64,000 bases of DNA, taken from positions 32,889,591 through 32,953,590 of the forward strand of contig CM070719.1 of assembly GCA_036346275.1 (NCBI GenBank). Reading direction: 5' to 3'. A program made the translations under genes and the position numbers. Under the pieces are notes generated by a model that worked only from the letters and a program-made list of their open reading frames with translations, did not search any database and had not been told where the DNA came from. Position 1 is the stretch's first letter. Every line of letters begins with the position of its first letter. Of the stretch, positions 1 through 9,185 are shown piece by piece. Origin of the DNA: Otatea glauca (taxonomy: Eukaryota; Streptophyta; Magnoliopsida; Poales; Poaceae).

Positions 1-954
1 GAAAACTAGATTTATTGCGCAAGCATGATGTTAGCCAGCATTTTGATTTTTGGCTGGATTCCAAAGAAAATGTCTGGCAGTCTATGACGTGGGCCGTGTC
101 CATGGACCGGTCCACAAGATCACGTCGGTCTATGGTGGACTAGGCACACAACACAGAGCGGTGGTGGTGGAACATGGGGACCGAGGGTCACTGGCATTTG
201 GCGGTGGCGGTGGATGACGAAGCTCGAGAGGGAAGGAAGGGGAAACAATTGTACTCGTTTTGGTCACTTGGGAGGGATGGCGGAGGCTAGTGGAGAGGTG
301 GATGCAGTGGAGCAAATTTGGGCTATGGCGGCGACAGCTCTTGAGTGAAGTTCTGGCGAAAGGCGAAGTGTGCATGTGGTAGAATGCGATCCAGTGAAGG
401 TGATTACATGGACGGCGACAGCTAAGCTTCTCGAATGGTGGTGGTGCACCAGACACCTACGACAAAGAGGGCTCGACACACTATGACAATCGTCAAATTT
501 GTTTAGGGATTGAGATCACATGACTCGAGAACACAGGATGACACACTCAAATGGGGTCGGGACATACCGAGAAGGCGAAGTGGAGGTGGAGCGCGGCGGC
601 CAGATTTCACGAAGACGACCATGGCGCAGTTGCATTCTAGTGAGAGGAGAGGGAGATGGGGGACTGAGCTTCGGGTGATGAGAATAGAGAGGGGAGGTGG
701 CCTTGGGGCCCTCTTTTATAAGGGCTCAGGGGCGCACGGCGACGACAAATTGGGCGACCGTGGGACTTGGACATGAGAAAATGCGCATAAAGTGGGGTAA
801 ACTACCAAAGTCAAGCGAGGTTTGAATGGAGTTCGTTATTGTCATTAATTGTGTGCAAGAACAGTGAGAAACAGTTGACGTTGAAGATCTTGAGGGTGCA
901 ACAATGACGGTGGGTGCTCTAGCGTGAGAAGGGATAAGAAGCTAACATGTCGAT
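1..954 (-). mobile_element. Inverted Tekay-type Ty3/gypsy LTR, partial
   Basis: The first ~170 bases are the reverse complement of the segment around 12850-12985 of the long LTR at 11265-14917: both hold a GAAAACT-GATTTATTGCG block, a tGATGT-AGCC block and a run of 'tccatggac' / 'ggtccac' words. The rest is GC-rich and purine-biased, as expected for the inverted CpG-rich middle of these LTRs, and carries a TATA-like box on the minus strand. Assignment is good for 1-170 and inferred for 170-954. The short reading frames here lack any recognisable domain and I do not call them genes. The left end lies outside the window. Confidence 0.5.
713..720 (-). promoter_or_regulatory. TATA-like box of inverted LTR
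   Basis: On the minus strand this reads TATAAAAG followed by GC-rich, pyrimidine-rich sequence, the same arrangement as the box in the related LTR at 35736. A functional role is inferred only. Confidence 0.35.
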
Positions 955-1095
955 TGTAACATCCCAATTTTTTGCTTTTGAATTGTTTTTTGTGCAATTT
1001 ATCAATTTTGGAATTTTTTCGAATTTTATTTTAAATTTAAATATTAATATGGAATTTCCCTTTAGTAAAAAAAGTAATTAATGCGGATAGTATTA
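955..1095 (+). mobile_element. Tekay-type LTR E, 5' part
   Basis: Begins with TGTAACATCCCAA, the terminal signature shared with the LTRs at 35263 (TGTAACATCCC), 40850 (TGTAACACCCTG) and 48352 (TGTAACACCGTG), followed by the same AT-rich text (gaattttttcgaattttatt). Broken at 1096 by a DNA transposon and continues at 1908. It sits head to head with the inverted LTR at 1-954. Confidence 0.75.
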
Positions 1096-1904
1096 GGCCC
1101 TGTTTGTCTTGGGTTTTTCACTGGCTTAGAAGTAGAAAAGCCAAAGCCAAAACAAACGACTGACTTTTAAGTCGGGCTTAAAAAAAGCCTAAAGCCTCCA
1201 CATAACTATAAGCTAAAAGCCAGGTGAGAGGTTTCTTTTTCGGGTTTTTTTAGGATGAAATAACCCTTTGCCACTAGAAGTCTCTAAAATTACTTACCAA
1301 ATGCCATCATATATAAACTCAAGAATCCTTCTCCCATCCCCAGTCCCCTTCCTCATCCACCGACCTGGATCCGGCGCGGCGTGGGTTGAGGCGACCGAAC
1401 CCGAGCTTGGAGCAGCAGGAGGCTACATGGTCCGGGCGTGGAGCAGGTGGAGCCGAACTGATCCGACCGTAGCATGGCGGGAGGCGGTCGGATCCGGTGT
1501 GGCGCGGGTGGAGGCGGTCGGCCCCTAGTGTGTTACGGTAGGAGGCGGGTGGAGGCCTTATAATAAGAGTTCAAAATTGCCATGTAGTAAGAGTTTCAAG
1601 TTGATAAATAATTATACTCAGAATGAAGTTTGATCTCAAGATTAATCTATGTTTTTCAATACGACATCCAGTGAAAAAAGTATGAAACATTTGTATTAGA
1701 TAAATCAGTACAAAAGAAAATTCCTTACAACTTTAAAGTGTATTTCAAACTTTCTAGCAATAAGCTACACTATCCAACCCATCAAAAAGCCAGGATGTCA
1801 AACAACATGTCTTGGCTTAAAAGCAGACGGCTTAAAAGCTCTTTAAGCCAAAAATCTAGCTTTAAACCAAAAGCTAAAAAGTCTAAGCCGAAACAAATAG
1901 GGCC
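1096..1904. mobile_element. Harbinger/Tourist-like nonautonomous DNA transposon
   Basis: An 809-bp element with terminal inverted repeats (GGCCCTGTTTGT at the left; the right end reads inwards as GGCCCTATTTGT), flanked on both sides by TTA (1093-1095 and 1905-1907), the 3-bp target duplication typical of PIF/Harbinger. Subterminal sequence is rich in AAGCC/GGCTT words in opposite orientations, so the ends could pair. No transposase is encoded. The centre (about 1320-1550) is strikingly GC-rich against AT-rich arms, which suggests captured host sequence. A hAT origin is less likely because I see no 8-bp duplication. Confidence 0.7.
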
Positions 1905-1907
1905 TTA

Positions 1908-2236
1908 AAGTAAAACATTTGTAAAAAATATTTTATTTGAGTTCTATATGCTTTAAAGTATCTTATAGAATTTTCTAGGACTTTTCTGTATTTATTTGAA
2001 GATATTTGTATTTATTTAAAAATAAAAAGTATTTGAAAACCTGGTTTTTGGGTTGGGCCGAAACATTAGCCATTGGCCCGTTCCTTTGCACTAAGGGCTA
2101 GTCGTGCCAGCCTAGCCTGCTAGAGCCAAGCCGGCCTGGTCCGCCTATGCCTTGTGCTACTGACATACAGGGCCTGCTTGCTTGGCATTTCTTCCTTGCC
2201 GTATCCGCGATGTTCTCCTATAGCTCTTAAAGTTCA
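1908..2236 (+). mobile_element. Tekay-type LTR E, middle part
   Basis: Resumes the LTR text after the Harbinger-like insertion: the words tatttgagttctatatg, ttttctaggacttttc and gggttgggccgaaac match the LTRs at 11400-11560, 35450-35590 and 40980-41130. It ends at the AGCTC duplication (2237-2241) where a second LTR inserted; the LTR text resumes after the other AGCTC (7516-7520). Confidence 0.7.
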
Positions 2237-3274
2237 AGCTCCATTAAGTTGGTTTTGGTGTTAATGACAAATCTAATATTGAGACTAACTCTTTTGATAA
2301 TTATAATATTGATTAGTCTCAATTGTTAATTAATGACAAATCTTTTATGAGACTAACTCTTTTGTTGAGCTTAACTCTTTTATTAGTCTCTTTTGGATGA
2401 AAAGGATGGAAATATCAAAGGTATGCATTCGAGTTCATATTATTATATTTTGTTGCATTCTTTGATGTCAAATATGTTATGATTTTATTAATAAATCTAA
2501 ATATGAGACTAACTATTTTATTGAGTATATCTTTGATTAGTCTCATCTCATTGAAAAATGGAAAACCCAAGGTATGCACTCGTATTCATTTTACGATATC
2601 TTAATGCATATTTTGGATTCAGGTTAAAGGATGAACTCTACCATTATTTAGACCTCAAGATGTGCATTAATGTTTCAACTCCATATATACATGAATGCAC
2701 ACATTTAGGGGCAGTTCATGCTTAATCTTGAAGTTTCAAAGTATTGATCTAATTTAATCTTTGTATATCAAGGATCATTACTTTGAAACAACCCCTTAAG
2801 TATATTTAACTTGTGTAGTTGTAGTAACTCATGGCAACATAGGATAAACTCAAAAGCAATCAAAAATTGAATATGTGCATATTGATTTAAGTTCAATTAT
2901 TTGTATGCACACATCTAACGGAGTTTATTCTGTAATTAATGGTCTTAAGAGTATTGATCCCTTTCCACCACTCCATATAAATTGGATCATTACTTTTAGA
3001 TTCCATCGAATTGAGTATATGAAACTTGTGTAGTTAATATATACTCATGACAATTTAAATACAATTTAAATTGTGTTCGGTTGCCATTCAATCAACAAAG
3101 AACTAGTCATGTGTTGATGGTTCACTTCGTTGATCCTAAAGAAATCGAAAGTTCTTGAGTAAATGAAGCATTAGTTGCATTAATATACTCAAGACACAAT
3201 TAATCTTTCAATCATTTGTCTTTGGGTTGTGATCAATCATCAAAGGAAAAGATCAAAGGATCTTGGGAGCATCC

Positions 3275-4184
3275 ATTATGTGTTAATAGAGTGCAATGAT
3301 GATTGAGACAACCATGTATTTTGGACTAACACTTTCAATGAGTTTGAAATTGGTTAAGTCCAAGGTTGAGATGGATAAACGGGACAAGTACGTCAACATG
3401 TGTTGATGAGCTTCAAAAGAGGAGCCCGAAGCTAAGACAAGGGGGGTTCATCATGCGTTGATGAACAAGATGAAGATCCCTACTTGAAGAGAAGCTGATC
3501 GGTCATTATGAAAGATCCAAGTGGCTGCAAGAGGCAAAGGTAAAACTAGCTAGGGCTAAGGATGTGTTCCTAGTCTTTTACCGGTCTCGGTGTTTGGATG
3601 GGAGATCAGGTTGCTAGTATAGGTTGCCGTACTTTTAAGAGAGATCGAGTCTTATAACTTGAGCTTCATCATGTGTTGATGAACTCAATCCGGTTCACTC
3701 TAGCTTACTCTCTTGTTTTGATTTTGCATCAGCTAAGTATTTGCATGTGTTGCAAATAAGGGAGCTCATGCTCGCTTCTTATCGAACCTTAATCGATTTG
3801 GTTTTTGCATGGAGTTATGGATTTGCATGTGTTGCAAAAGGGAGATAGCTCATGTAATTTGATTTATGTGGTTTTTGCATGGAGCTAAGTTTTGCATGTG
3901 TTGCAAAAGGTGAGAGCTCATGCATCGGTGTTTTAGCTTGTGGTTTGATCATGTGTTGATCATCACAAGGCTAAGTAAAGTTTATGATTTTTCTATTTGC
4001 AAATGTGTTTTGCAAACAATCTAAAGGTTATGGTTTTGATCCAAGAACATGTGTTGAAATTTGCAAATATGTTTTGTAAAGTATCGGGATCATGTGTTGA
4101 TGCTTACATGGCTAGAGGATTGATCTCATTGTTTCTCGGTTTATTTACAAATGTGTTTTGCAAAAAATTTTATCATGAGTTGAT
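3275..4184 (+). repeat. Array of short hairpins sharing a 5-base TGTGT-type loop
   Basis: Twelve short inverted repeats each flank the same loop TGTGT (variants TGCGT, TATGT, TGAGT) while the stems differ but stay complementary. Loops start at 3279 (stem ATTA/TAAT), 3454 (GTTCATCA), 3672 (TTCATCA), 3746 (TATTTGCA), 3828 (TTTGCA), 3897 (TTTTGCA), 3952 (TGATCA), 4004 (TTTGCAAA), 4068 (TTTGCAAA/TTTGTAAA, one G-T pair), 4093 (ATCA), 4152 (TTTACAAA/TTTGCAAA, one mismatch) and 4176 (ATCA). Stems are 4-8 bp. This is read directly from the sequence; any function is unknown to me. Confidence 0.9.
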
Positions 4185-5555
4185 CACCAAATGGCATAAG
4201 ATTTTATCTTATTGACTCTCTCTAGCTTGTAGTCGCGCTCTTGATCAAGTCTATGTGAGGGATTTTGAGAAATCAGATTTTAGACTTGAATGACTACATT
4301 AGAGCCTTTATTTTTGTGATATTTAAAAATATCTATGGTTGCTTAAATCTTGAAAATGGGTGAAGATTGTAGCCCTCGTGATAAGCTTCGCATAGAATAG
4401 AAAATCACCTAAATCGGAGTTCGGAGTAAAAAGTTATGAGCGTTTTAGTGGCCTATTTATTTTTGATTTGAGGAATTCCTCATATCCAAGGCAGCTCCCC
4501 ACAAACACCCCACCCATATGACTATGCCCCCTTTTGAATCGACAGTAGATTGGGCTTCATAGCTACTTTCATTCTAAAGACGAATATTAGTCAATAGGCG
4601 TGCTTCTTTCAAGAGCAAACATATTCATATTCACTGGCTCCGCGCACCTTTGGTACTTCAGAGGGCAAGCTATTTTATAGTGACTTCTTTCTTAGGGTAG
4701 GCGACGAATACTTTAAATTCAAAAGGTCATTGGGTCGCTTTGGAAGCTAAAGCGAAAGTTGTAGAAAGCGGAGAAAAAGCGGCTTGCTCGAACGGCCTAT
4801 ACCCTAACCCTCGGCGAAGACACAATGCGTCACTTTTCAAAAGGAAGGAGTGAGGTCGATCAATCCATCCATAAAGCCGTCAAGGAAACGAAGTTCGCTC
4901 CCTTTCATCAAGTGGGTAAGGTAGGCGAACCACTTAAGCTTTGCCTTAGACTTACGAAACAAAGCTAAGAAGTTGGCTGAATGGAAAAAGGGAAGGACAA
5001 GGGCGGTAGTCGCTTGGCGCGAATGCTGCTGGTTCGGTACGGTACTAAAGGTCCTCATACTTCCAGGCAGTTTTTCTTTTGGGCTGTTGTGAACCCTTGG
5101 ATCTCGTCAATACAACCTCCTATGGTTTTCGTTACCGAGATATCTTTTCTTTTTTCCTAGTGATTTTTTGGGTAATCGGCTCCCATGCTGCAAACAGTCA
5201 AATCTGAACCTTGTCGCTCTTCTTTCCTCGTGGCAGGAAGCACACCAGTACCATGCATTGCGTGATTCCATTGTGTTTTTTGCACTTGACTAGGTGGATA
5301 GTTGACCGGAAGATAACTTCGATTCGCCCGGCCAGCAGGCAGGCGGCGTGCTTATCTTGTGTGACAACAATACAGAGCGAGTAGCTCTTCTAGTCGGGCA
5401 GTTGTGTGACAACACTCCTGAGAAAGCGGCGCTTTTGTGTAACATGCTATGGTCTCAACGCCCTTACGAGGTAGTGATGAATTTCACGCGCTCTAAGCGG
5501 TACCACCCACCCTACCCTACTAACTATAGGGGTCCGTCCATCCTACAGGCGCTCG

Positions 5556-5721
5556 AAAAGGAACTGCAGTAATCTTGAATAGGGATCCTACAGTGATAAA
5601 AAGAATCCCCATAAAAATACCACTAGATCGAGCACCAGTGATTTCGTATCCGGTCAAAATCTTGGCTAATTGATCGAAGTGGGTAGCTCCAGTAGACCCA
5701 TAGATCATGGAACAAATAGGG
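5556..5721 (-). pseudogene. nad2: nad2 exon fragment of mitochondrial origin
   Basis: The minus strand encodes a peptide containing SMIYGSTGATHFDQLAKIL and TGARSSGIFMGILF, which I recognise as an internal exon of plant mitochondrial NADH dehydrogenase subunit 2, a membrane subunit of respiratory complex I. The match runs to KITAVPF and then stops abruptly at about 5555, where unrelated sequence follows in the same frame, so the exon is truncated or joined to another mitochondrial region. It begins directly after a group II intron end, as expected for a split nad2 exon. In the nucleus, without the other exons and without organellar splicing or editing, it cannot be functional. A chimeric mitochondrial source molecule would explain the 3' junction. 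Confidence 0.85.
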
Positions 5722-5804
5722 TGGGTAGGCCCAACCACCACAATACACGTATAGACGCGAACCCCCCTCCTTACCGTACGTGCGACTCTCACCGCATACG
5801 GCGC
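5722..5804 (-). ncRNA. Group II intron 3' end (domains V and VI) of nad2
   Basis: On the minus strand, 5771-5804 reads as a 34-nt domain V: CGCCGTATGCGGTGAGAGTC on one side and GCACGTACGG on the other, forming the usual hairpin with a GTGA-type loop. A G-rich domain VI-like segment follows and runs to the exon border with the CCTACCC-CCCTAT ending seen in plant mitochondrial group II introns. The upstream domains are not evident in the window. It is a relic inside the nuclear insertion. Confidence 0.75.
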
Positions 5805-6471
5805 ACAAAGACTCCAAAATTCATCCCGAGCTTTTTATTCCACCTCTCCTCTCCAATCCTCGATCAAACTAGCCTTCCCCAGTAAGAAAATGTACCTCTA
5901 AAGGCTCTTCTCGTCTATAACTCAAAGTCCACCTGTCTCTCATGGAAGCGCTTTAGAGTGCCTAGAAGATCCAGCAATCGGTGGTGCCAATGCTGTCCCA
6001 AGACCAGATCACGGTAGCTGCTTTAAAGAGGTTGGGAGACAGACTGGTGAACAATCTTCTTCTTGTTTTCTCTAACCTAGAGCACTCTTTTTTCAATCGT
6101 ACGAAGAAACTCCGTGAAAAACCCAGCTATCACTCCTATGAGATGGATAACTCCCAACTCCTGATACATTCTTTAGAGTCGACCAAAGGACTCGTTGGTT
6201 TGGACATAGTTTCTTTGTTCCTGTGTTTCTGTTTTGCTCTCCCCCTTTTTTCACTTAGTTTAGTTGGAATGGAAAGAGAACTTCCTTCAGCCTTTTTGTT
6301 GCCTGGTTCGGTCTCTCTAAGTGGAATAAGTGGGTCCTTCTTTTTCCTGACTGGTGAAGGTCGAAACTGAAGATCGAATCAAGCAGAGTCTGAATTCCTA
6401 TGTTCGTACCAACTCAAATGATTGATGAATTGGATCTTGAGTATGCTTACTTCACTACTCAGTCCAGAGGA

Positions 6472-6645
6472 GGTGTAAAAACTCCAGAGAAGTATTTTCT
6501 AGTGGAAATGACCGGTGCTACCGGTCCTAGATGGGCGGTAGCACTGGGGTACTATAGCAACGGCTAGTTTTTGGTGGTTTTTAATGCACGAAAGTGATCG
6601 TTGGCCTAGAGGCTGGTGCTACCGGCCCTAGTAGGGCAGTAGCAC
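6472..6645 (+). repeat. U3 module with GGTGCTACCGG inverted words
   Basis: Two copies of a GC-rich block, each with GGTGCTACCGG followed within about 20 bases by its near inverse GGTAGCACTGGGG or AGTAGCACCGGG, preceded by GTGTAAAAACTCCAGAGAAG. The same sentence occurs at 8960-9160 in a different LTR. Each block can fold into a GC-rich stem-loop. Confidence 0.75.
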
Positions 6646-6705
6646 CGGGTTTGCTGCACTTTTTGCTTGTTTTGCCCCACAACGGCTAGTTTTCTTTGTG
6701 GAGGC

Positions 6706-6712
6706 TATAAAA
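6706..6712 (+). promoter_or_regulatory. TATA box of solo LTR
   Basis: TATAAAA in the context GGAGGCTATAAAAGGAGCC, a strong plant core promoter match. It lies about 800 bp before the LTR 3' end, a plausible U3/R border. Confidence 0.55.
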
Positions 6713-6862
6713 GGAGCCTTAGGGCTGGCATTTGGGTGTTGCTGACCTTGGGGAAGGTTTGTGGGAGTTGTGTACATGTATTGCTCTCTTCTATTTGGTT
6801 TTTGAGCTAAGAATGAGCCCTATTTCCATGTGTTGCATTTAGGAGAGGATTGAGAGACTCTT

Positions 6863-6936
6863 GTGCATGTGTTGCACTTGAGGGGAGCCTTGTGCATGTG
6901 TTGCACTCGGTGATCACCATTGTACATGTGTTGTAC
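6863..6936 (+). repeat. Second TGTGT-loop hairpin cluster
   Basis: Three hairpins with loop TGTGT: stem GTGCA/TGCAC with loops at 6868 and 6897, and GTACA/TGTAC with loop at 6927. The change G-C to A-T keeps the pairing, a compensatory difference. The cluster lies downstream of the TATA box, so it would be transcribed. Confidence 0.85.
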
Positions 6937-7515
6937 TTGGTGGAGCTCAAGCTAGAGGGCTTGGCTTGTTACTCTTGGTGTTTGCCGACACCTAGACGGC
7001 GGAGGCGTCGTACACGGTGACCTTCTCAAGGATATTGTGAGAAGGCCCGACAAAGTTGTGAAGGTCGGAGCTCACCTACCCGGAGCGGGAAAGAGCTACT
7101 ACTAGTGGAATTGAGGCGGATGCTCAATTCGTGGAGCCAGTCCAAAGAGGTTTTGGCTAGCCTCAATGTGGATTAGGGGAGACCGACAACTCTCCAAATA
7201 CCACGGTAAAACATCGGTGTGTCTCTTTGTGTTTTCTTTCAATTCTCTATTTGTATTGTTGAAATTTACATTCCTAGAATTAAATTGCTTGATTGTCTTT
7301 AGAATTATATATTCTTGAGTAGAGACATAATTAGCTAGTGCACTTAGTGAGCCTAGTTGATTTAGGCTTTAAATTGTCAAAACCTTAGTTTATCGCTTCC
7401 GCATCTATTATCATTTAGGTTTTGACATAAGGGTACTTAGGCGAGACTTTAATCATAGAGGAAATTTTTATAGCCGCCTATTCACCCCCCTCTAGTCGGC
7501 ATCCTCAATCTTACA

Positions 7516-8825
7516 AGCTCGCCATGTCCTCCGTAGCTTCCTTCTTCGTTCTGGCTGCTAGGACTCCTTGGGTTATTTATTGCGCTCACCGTGTTCACCT
7601 TGAGCCGAAGAGCTAGAGCCCTAGATCCAATCGATCCGAAGCGCAGTCGCTTGTTCAGGATTGGAGTTTTTGCGCAAGCGCCACCGCGAGGAGGAAGACA
7701 TTGATTCATCACCTTTGGTGACTCCCGAAGCCATTGCCCTACCCCATCATGCTCGCCTTGCAACGTTCTACTCGGTGTGCACCATGGTTTAGCTGGAGCG
7801 CATCGTCGCCATCAAGCTATTGCCACTGCCACCTTTGAGCTCGTTGCTATCGTCCCTGAGCCCCAAAGGCCACGACAACCGTGTCCCAAGCATCACCTCG
7901 TCGAGCTCTGATGAGAGGTGCCACCCGAAGGTCATTGGAGTGCGCCGTCGGTGACCTTTTGCCTTGCACGCCATCCACCCACGTGGCCATGTCCCCGTGC
8001 TGCCACGTGTCGAGATGATGTCTTGTCGACAACACCAGAGCCTGTCATATGGGGCCTAGATGTCAGCTTCTCGGGAGTTATTTTCTAAAAATATTTATTT
8101 TGAAACAATAAAATCTATGGGGGCCACTTGTTAGGGAATATTATATTTTTTATTTTTTTGAATTTTATTTTTTGTGATTTATTCTATTTTTCTTTTCCTG
8201 AATTTTATTTTTATTGAATCTTTCGAGAGTTTGTTCTCTTTCATATGAACTCCGATTGAGTCCATTCAAATTTCTAAATTCATTTAAATTAAAGTTCTAC
8301 TTTTTGGTGAATTTTATTTGATTTTTGGAGTTTGTATTATGTCTATTTTATATTTATTTTGATATTCTCCTTTGGTTTTATGTAGATGTTGAAGTGCCGG
8401 GAGCGTTCTAAGATAAAGAGTTGACGCAAATTCAAGGACCAAGGCAAGTTGTGCATTGATCATGTTGAATCCAGTTTTGCAAATGCTATTTTGATTTATT
8501 CTATTGCATGTTATTTTATGCTTATACGTGTTTTCAATTAATTTGGTAATTAGTTATTCAACCCAATTGAGTTATACCTACCTTGTCAATTGCTATGCCA
8601 TGTTTATTTTTCACTCTAGGATGCATAATTATTAGTTGGTTGCAAATAGATGCCAACGTGGGTTGGTTAGATCATTTGTAGTTTTCTTAGCCATGTCACG
8701 TACAATTGATATCTTTTGAAAGTGCAAATTCAATTTGACTTGTGGAATATGGAACACATTTATGAAGGGTGTGTCATATGTTGTCACACAATAATGTCGA
8801 GTTGTTGATGACATGTGTTGCGCAA
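7516..8825 (+). mobile_element. Tekay-type LTR E, 3' part
   Basis: Starts with the second AGCTC copy. A GC-rich part (7516-8040) is followed by AT-rich text with the words cgagagtttgttctcttt, ggagtttgtattatgtct and tgatcatgttgaatccag, which match the LTR at 36490-36770 (cgagagcccgttctac, ggagtttgtttcctatc, tgatcatgttgaaccc). The LTR stops at 8825, where copia LTR sequence begins; its own 3' end is not in the window. Short reading frames in the GC-rich part have no recognisable domain. Confidence 0.65.
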
Positions 8826-9185
8826 TGAAAGACTATGTGGAGGTCTACCCAGGTTTGTGATGAGTATTTTGAATAAGCTTGAGCTTGCTATGCTATGGTT
8901 TGAGTTTGATTTGAATTGGATTTGAAACCTGAAGCAATTTAAGCTTTTCTCTATTTTCCCGGTGCTACCGGCCATGGTAGCGCGATGCTACCGTGTGAGC
9001 GGTAGCACCGGCCCAAATGGCCGGTGTGAAAATTCCAGAGAAGTGTGTTTTTAGGGGTTCTGGCTGGGCGGTGCTATAGGCCATGGTAGCCCGGTGCTAC
9101 CGGGCGAGCGGTAGCACCGGCCCTTTAGAGCGGTGTAAAATCTCCAGAGAAGGTGTTTTCTGGTGCAGGCGTAGAGCAGCTTTCA
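8826..9185 (+). mobile_element. SIRE-like copia LTR start, plus orientation, with tandem GC-rich modules
   Basis: Begins TGAAAGACTATGTGGAGG, the 5' terminus of the SIRE-like LTR family in this window (TGAAGGACCATGTGG at 22589). After about 130 bp it switches to two tandem blocks about 110 bp apart (near 8960 and 9070), each with GGTGCTACCGG or its variant, GCCATGGTAGC, GCGGTAGCACCGGCC and a CCAGAGAAG word. It ends CTTTCA and meets an inverted LTR of the same family at about 9186. It is either a rearranged LTR half or a small solo LTR; I see no matching target duplication. Confidence 0.55.

Larger units (their letters stand above)
4480..6465. other. Nuclear insertion of mitochondrial DNA (NUMT)
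   Basis: Base composition and text change from LTR-like to plant-mitochondrial style, and on the minus strand the stretch holds an exon fragment of nad2 preceded by the 3' end of a group II intron. Flanks on both sides belong to the solo LTR: tatttatttttgatttg at the left, ggtgtaaaaactccagag at the right. Borders are approximate; I found no clear target duplication. Other reading frames here (5348-5572 plus, 5981-6370 plus, 4837-5058 minus) have no domain I recognise and are probably mitochondrial intergenic sequence. Sequence from 4480 to 5555 shows no recognisable gene. Confidence 0.75.
2242..7515 (+). mobile_element. Solo LTR with internal hairpins and an organelle DNA insert
   Basis: The 3' end (tattcacccccctctagtcgg ... 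TTACA) matches, in reverse orientation, the end of the LTR at 54845. It is followed directly by AGCTC, not by a primer-binding site, and the same AGCTC stands before the left end (2237-2241), as expected of a solo LTR left by LTR-LTR recombination. The left terminus reads CATTAAG instead of TG, so the 5' border is less sure. Without the mitochondrial insert the LTR is about 3.3 kb. It holds two clusters of TGTGT-loop hairpins, a TATA box at 6706, and no coding capacity that I can support. Probably Ty1/copia, but no internal domain is present to prove it. Confidence 0.6.

Noticed and set aside
130..479. Overlapping minus-strand frames near the left edge
   Set aside because: They lie in an inverted LTR piece, are His/Pro/Ser-rich and look like chance frames.
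3275..4184. CRISPR-like array
   Set aside because: Repeats are hairpins with variable stems and irregular spacing, no constant repeat plus spacers, in a plant nuclear context.
5981..6370. 129-codon frame inside the mitochondrial insert
   Set aside because: A hydrophobic segment is visible but I recognise no mitochondrial gene; plant mitochondrial spacers often carry such frames.
8826..9185. Small complete solo LTR (TGAAAG ... CTTTCA)
   Set aside because: The ends look right, but the flanks (cgcaa and tgcac) are not a duplication; a rearranged LTR half is more likely.
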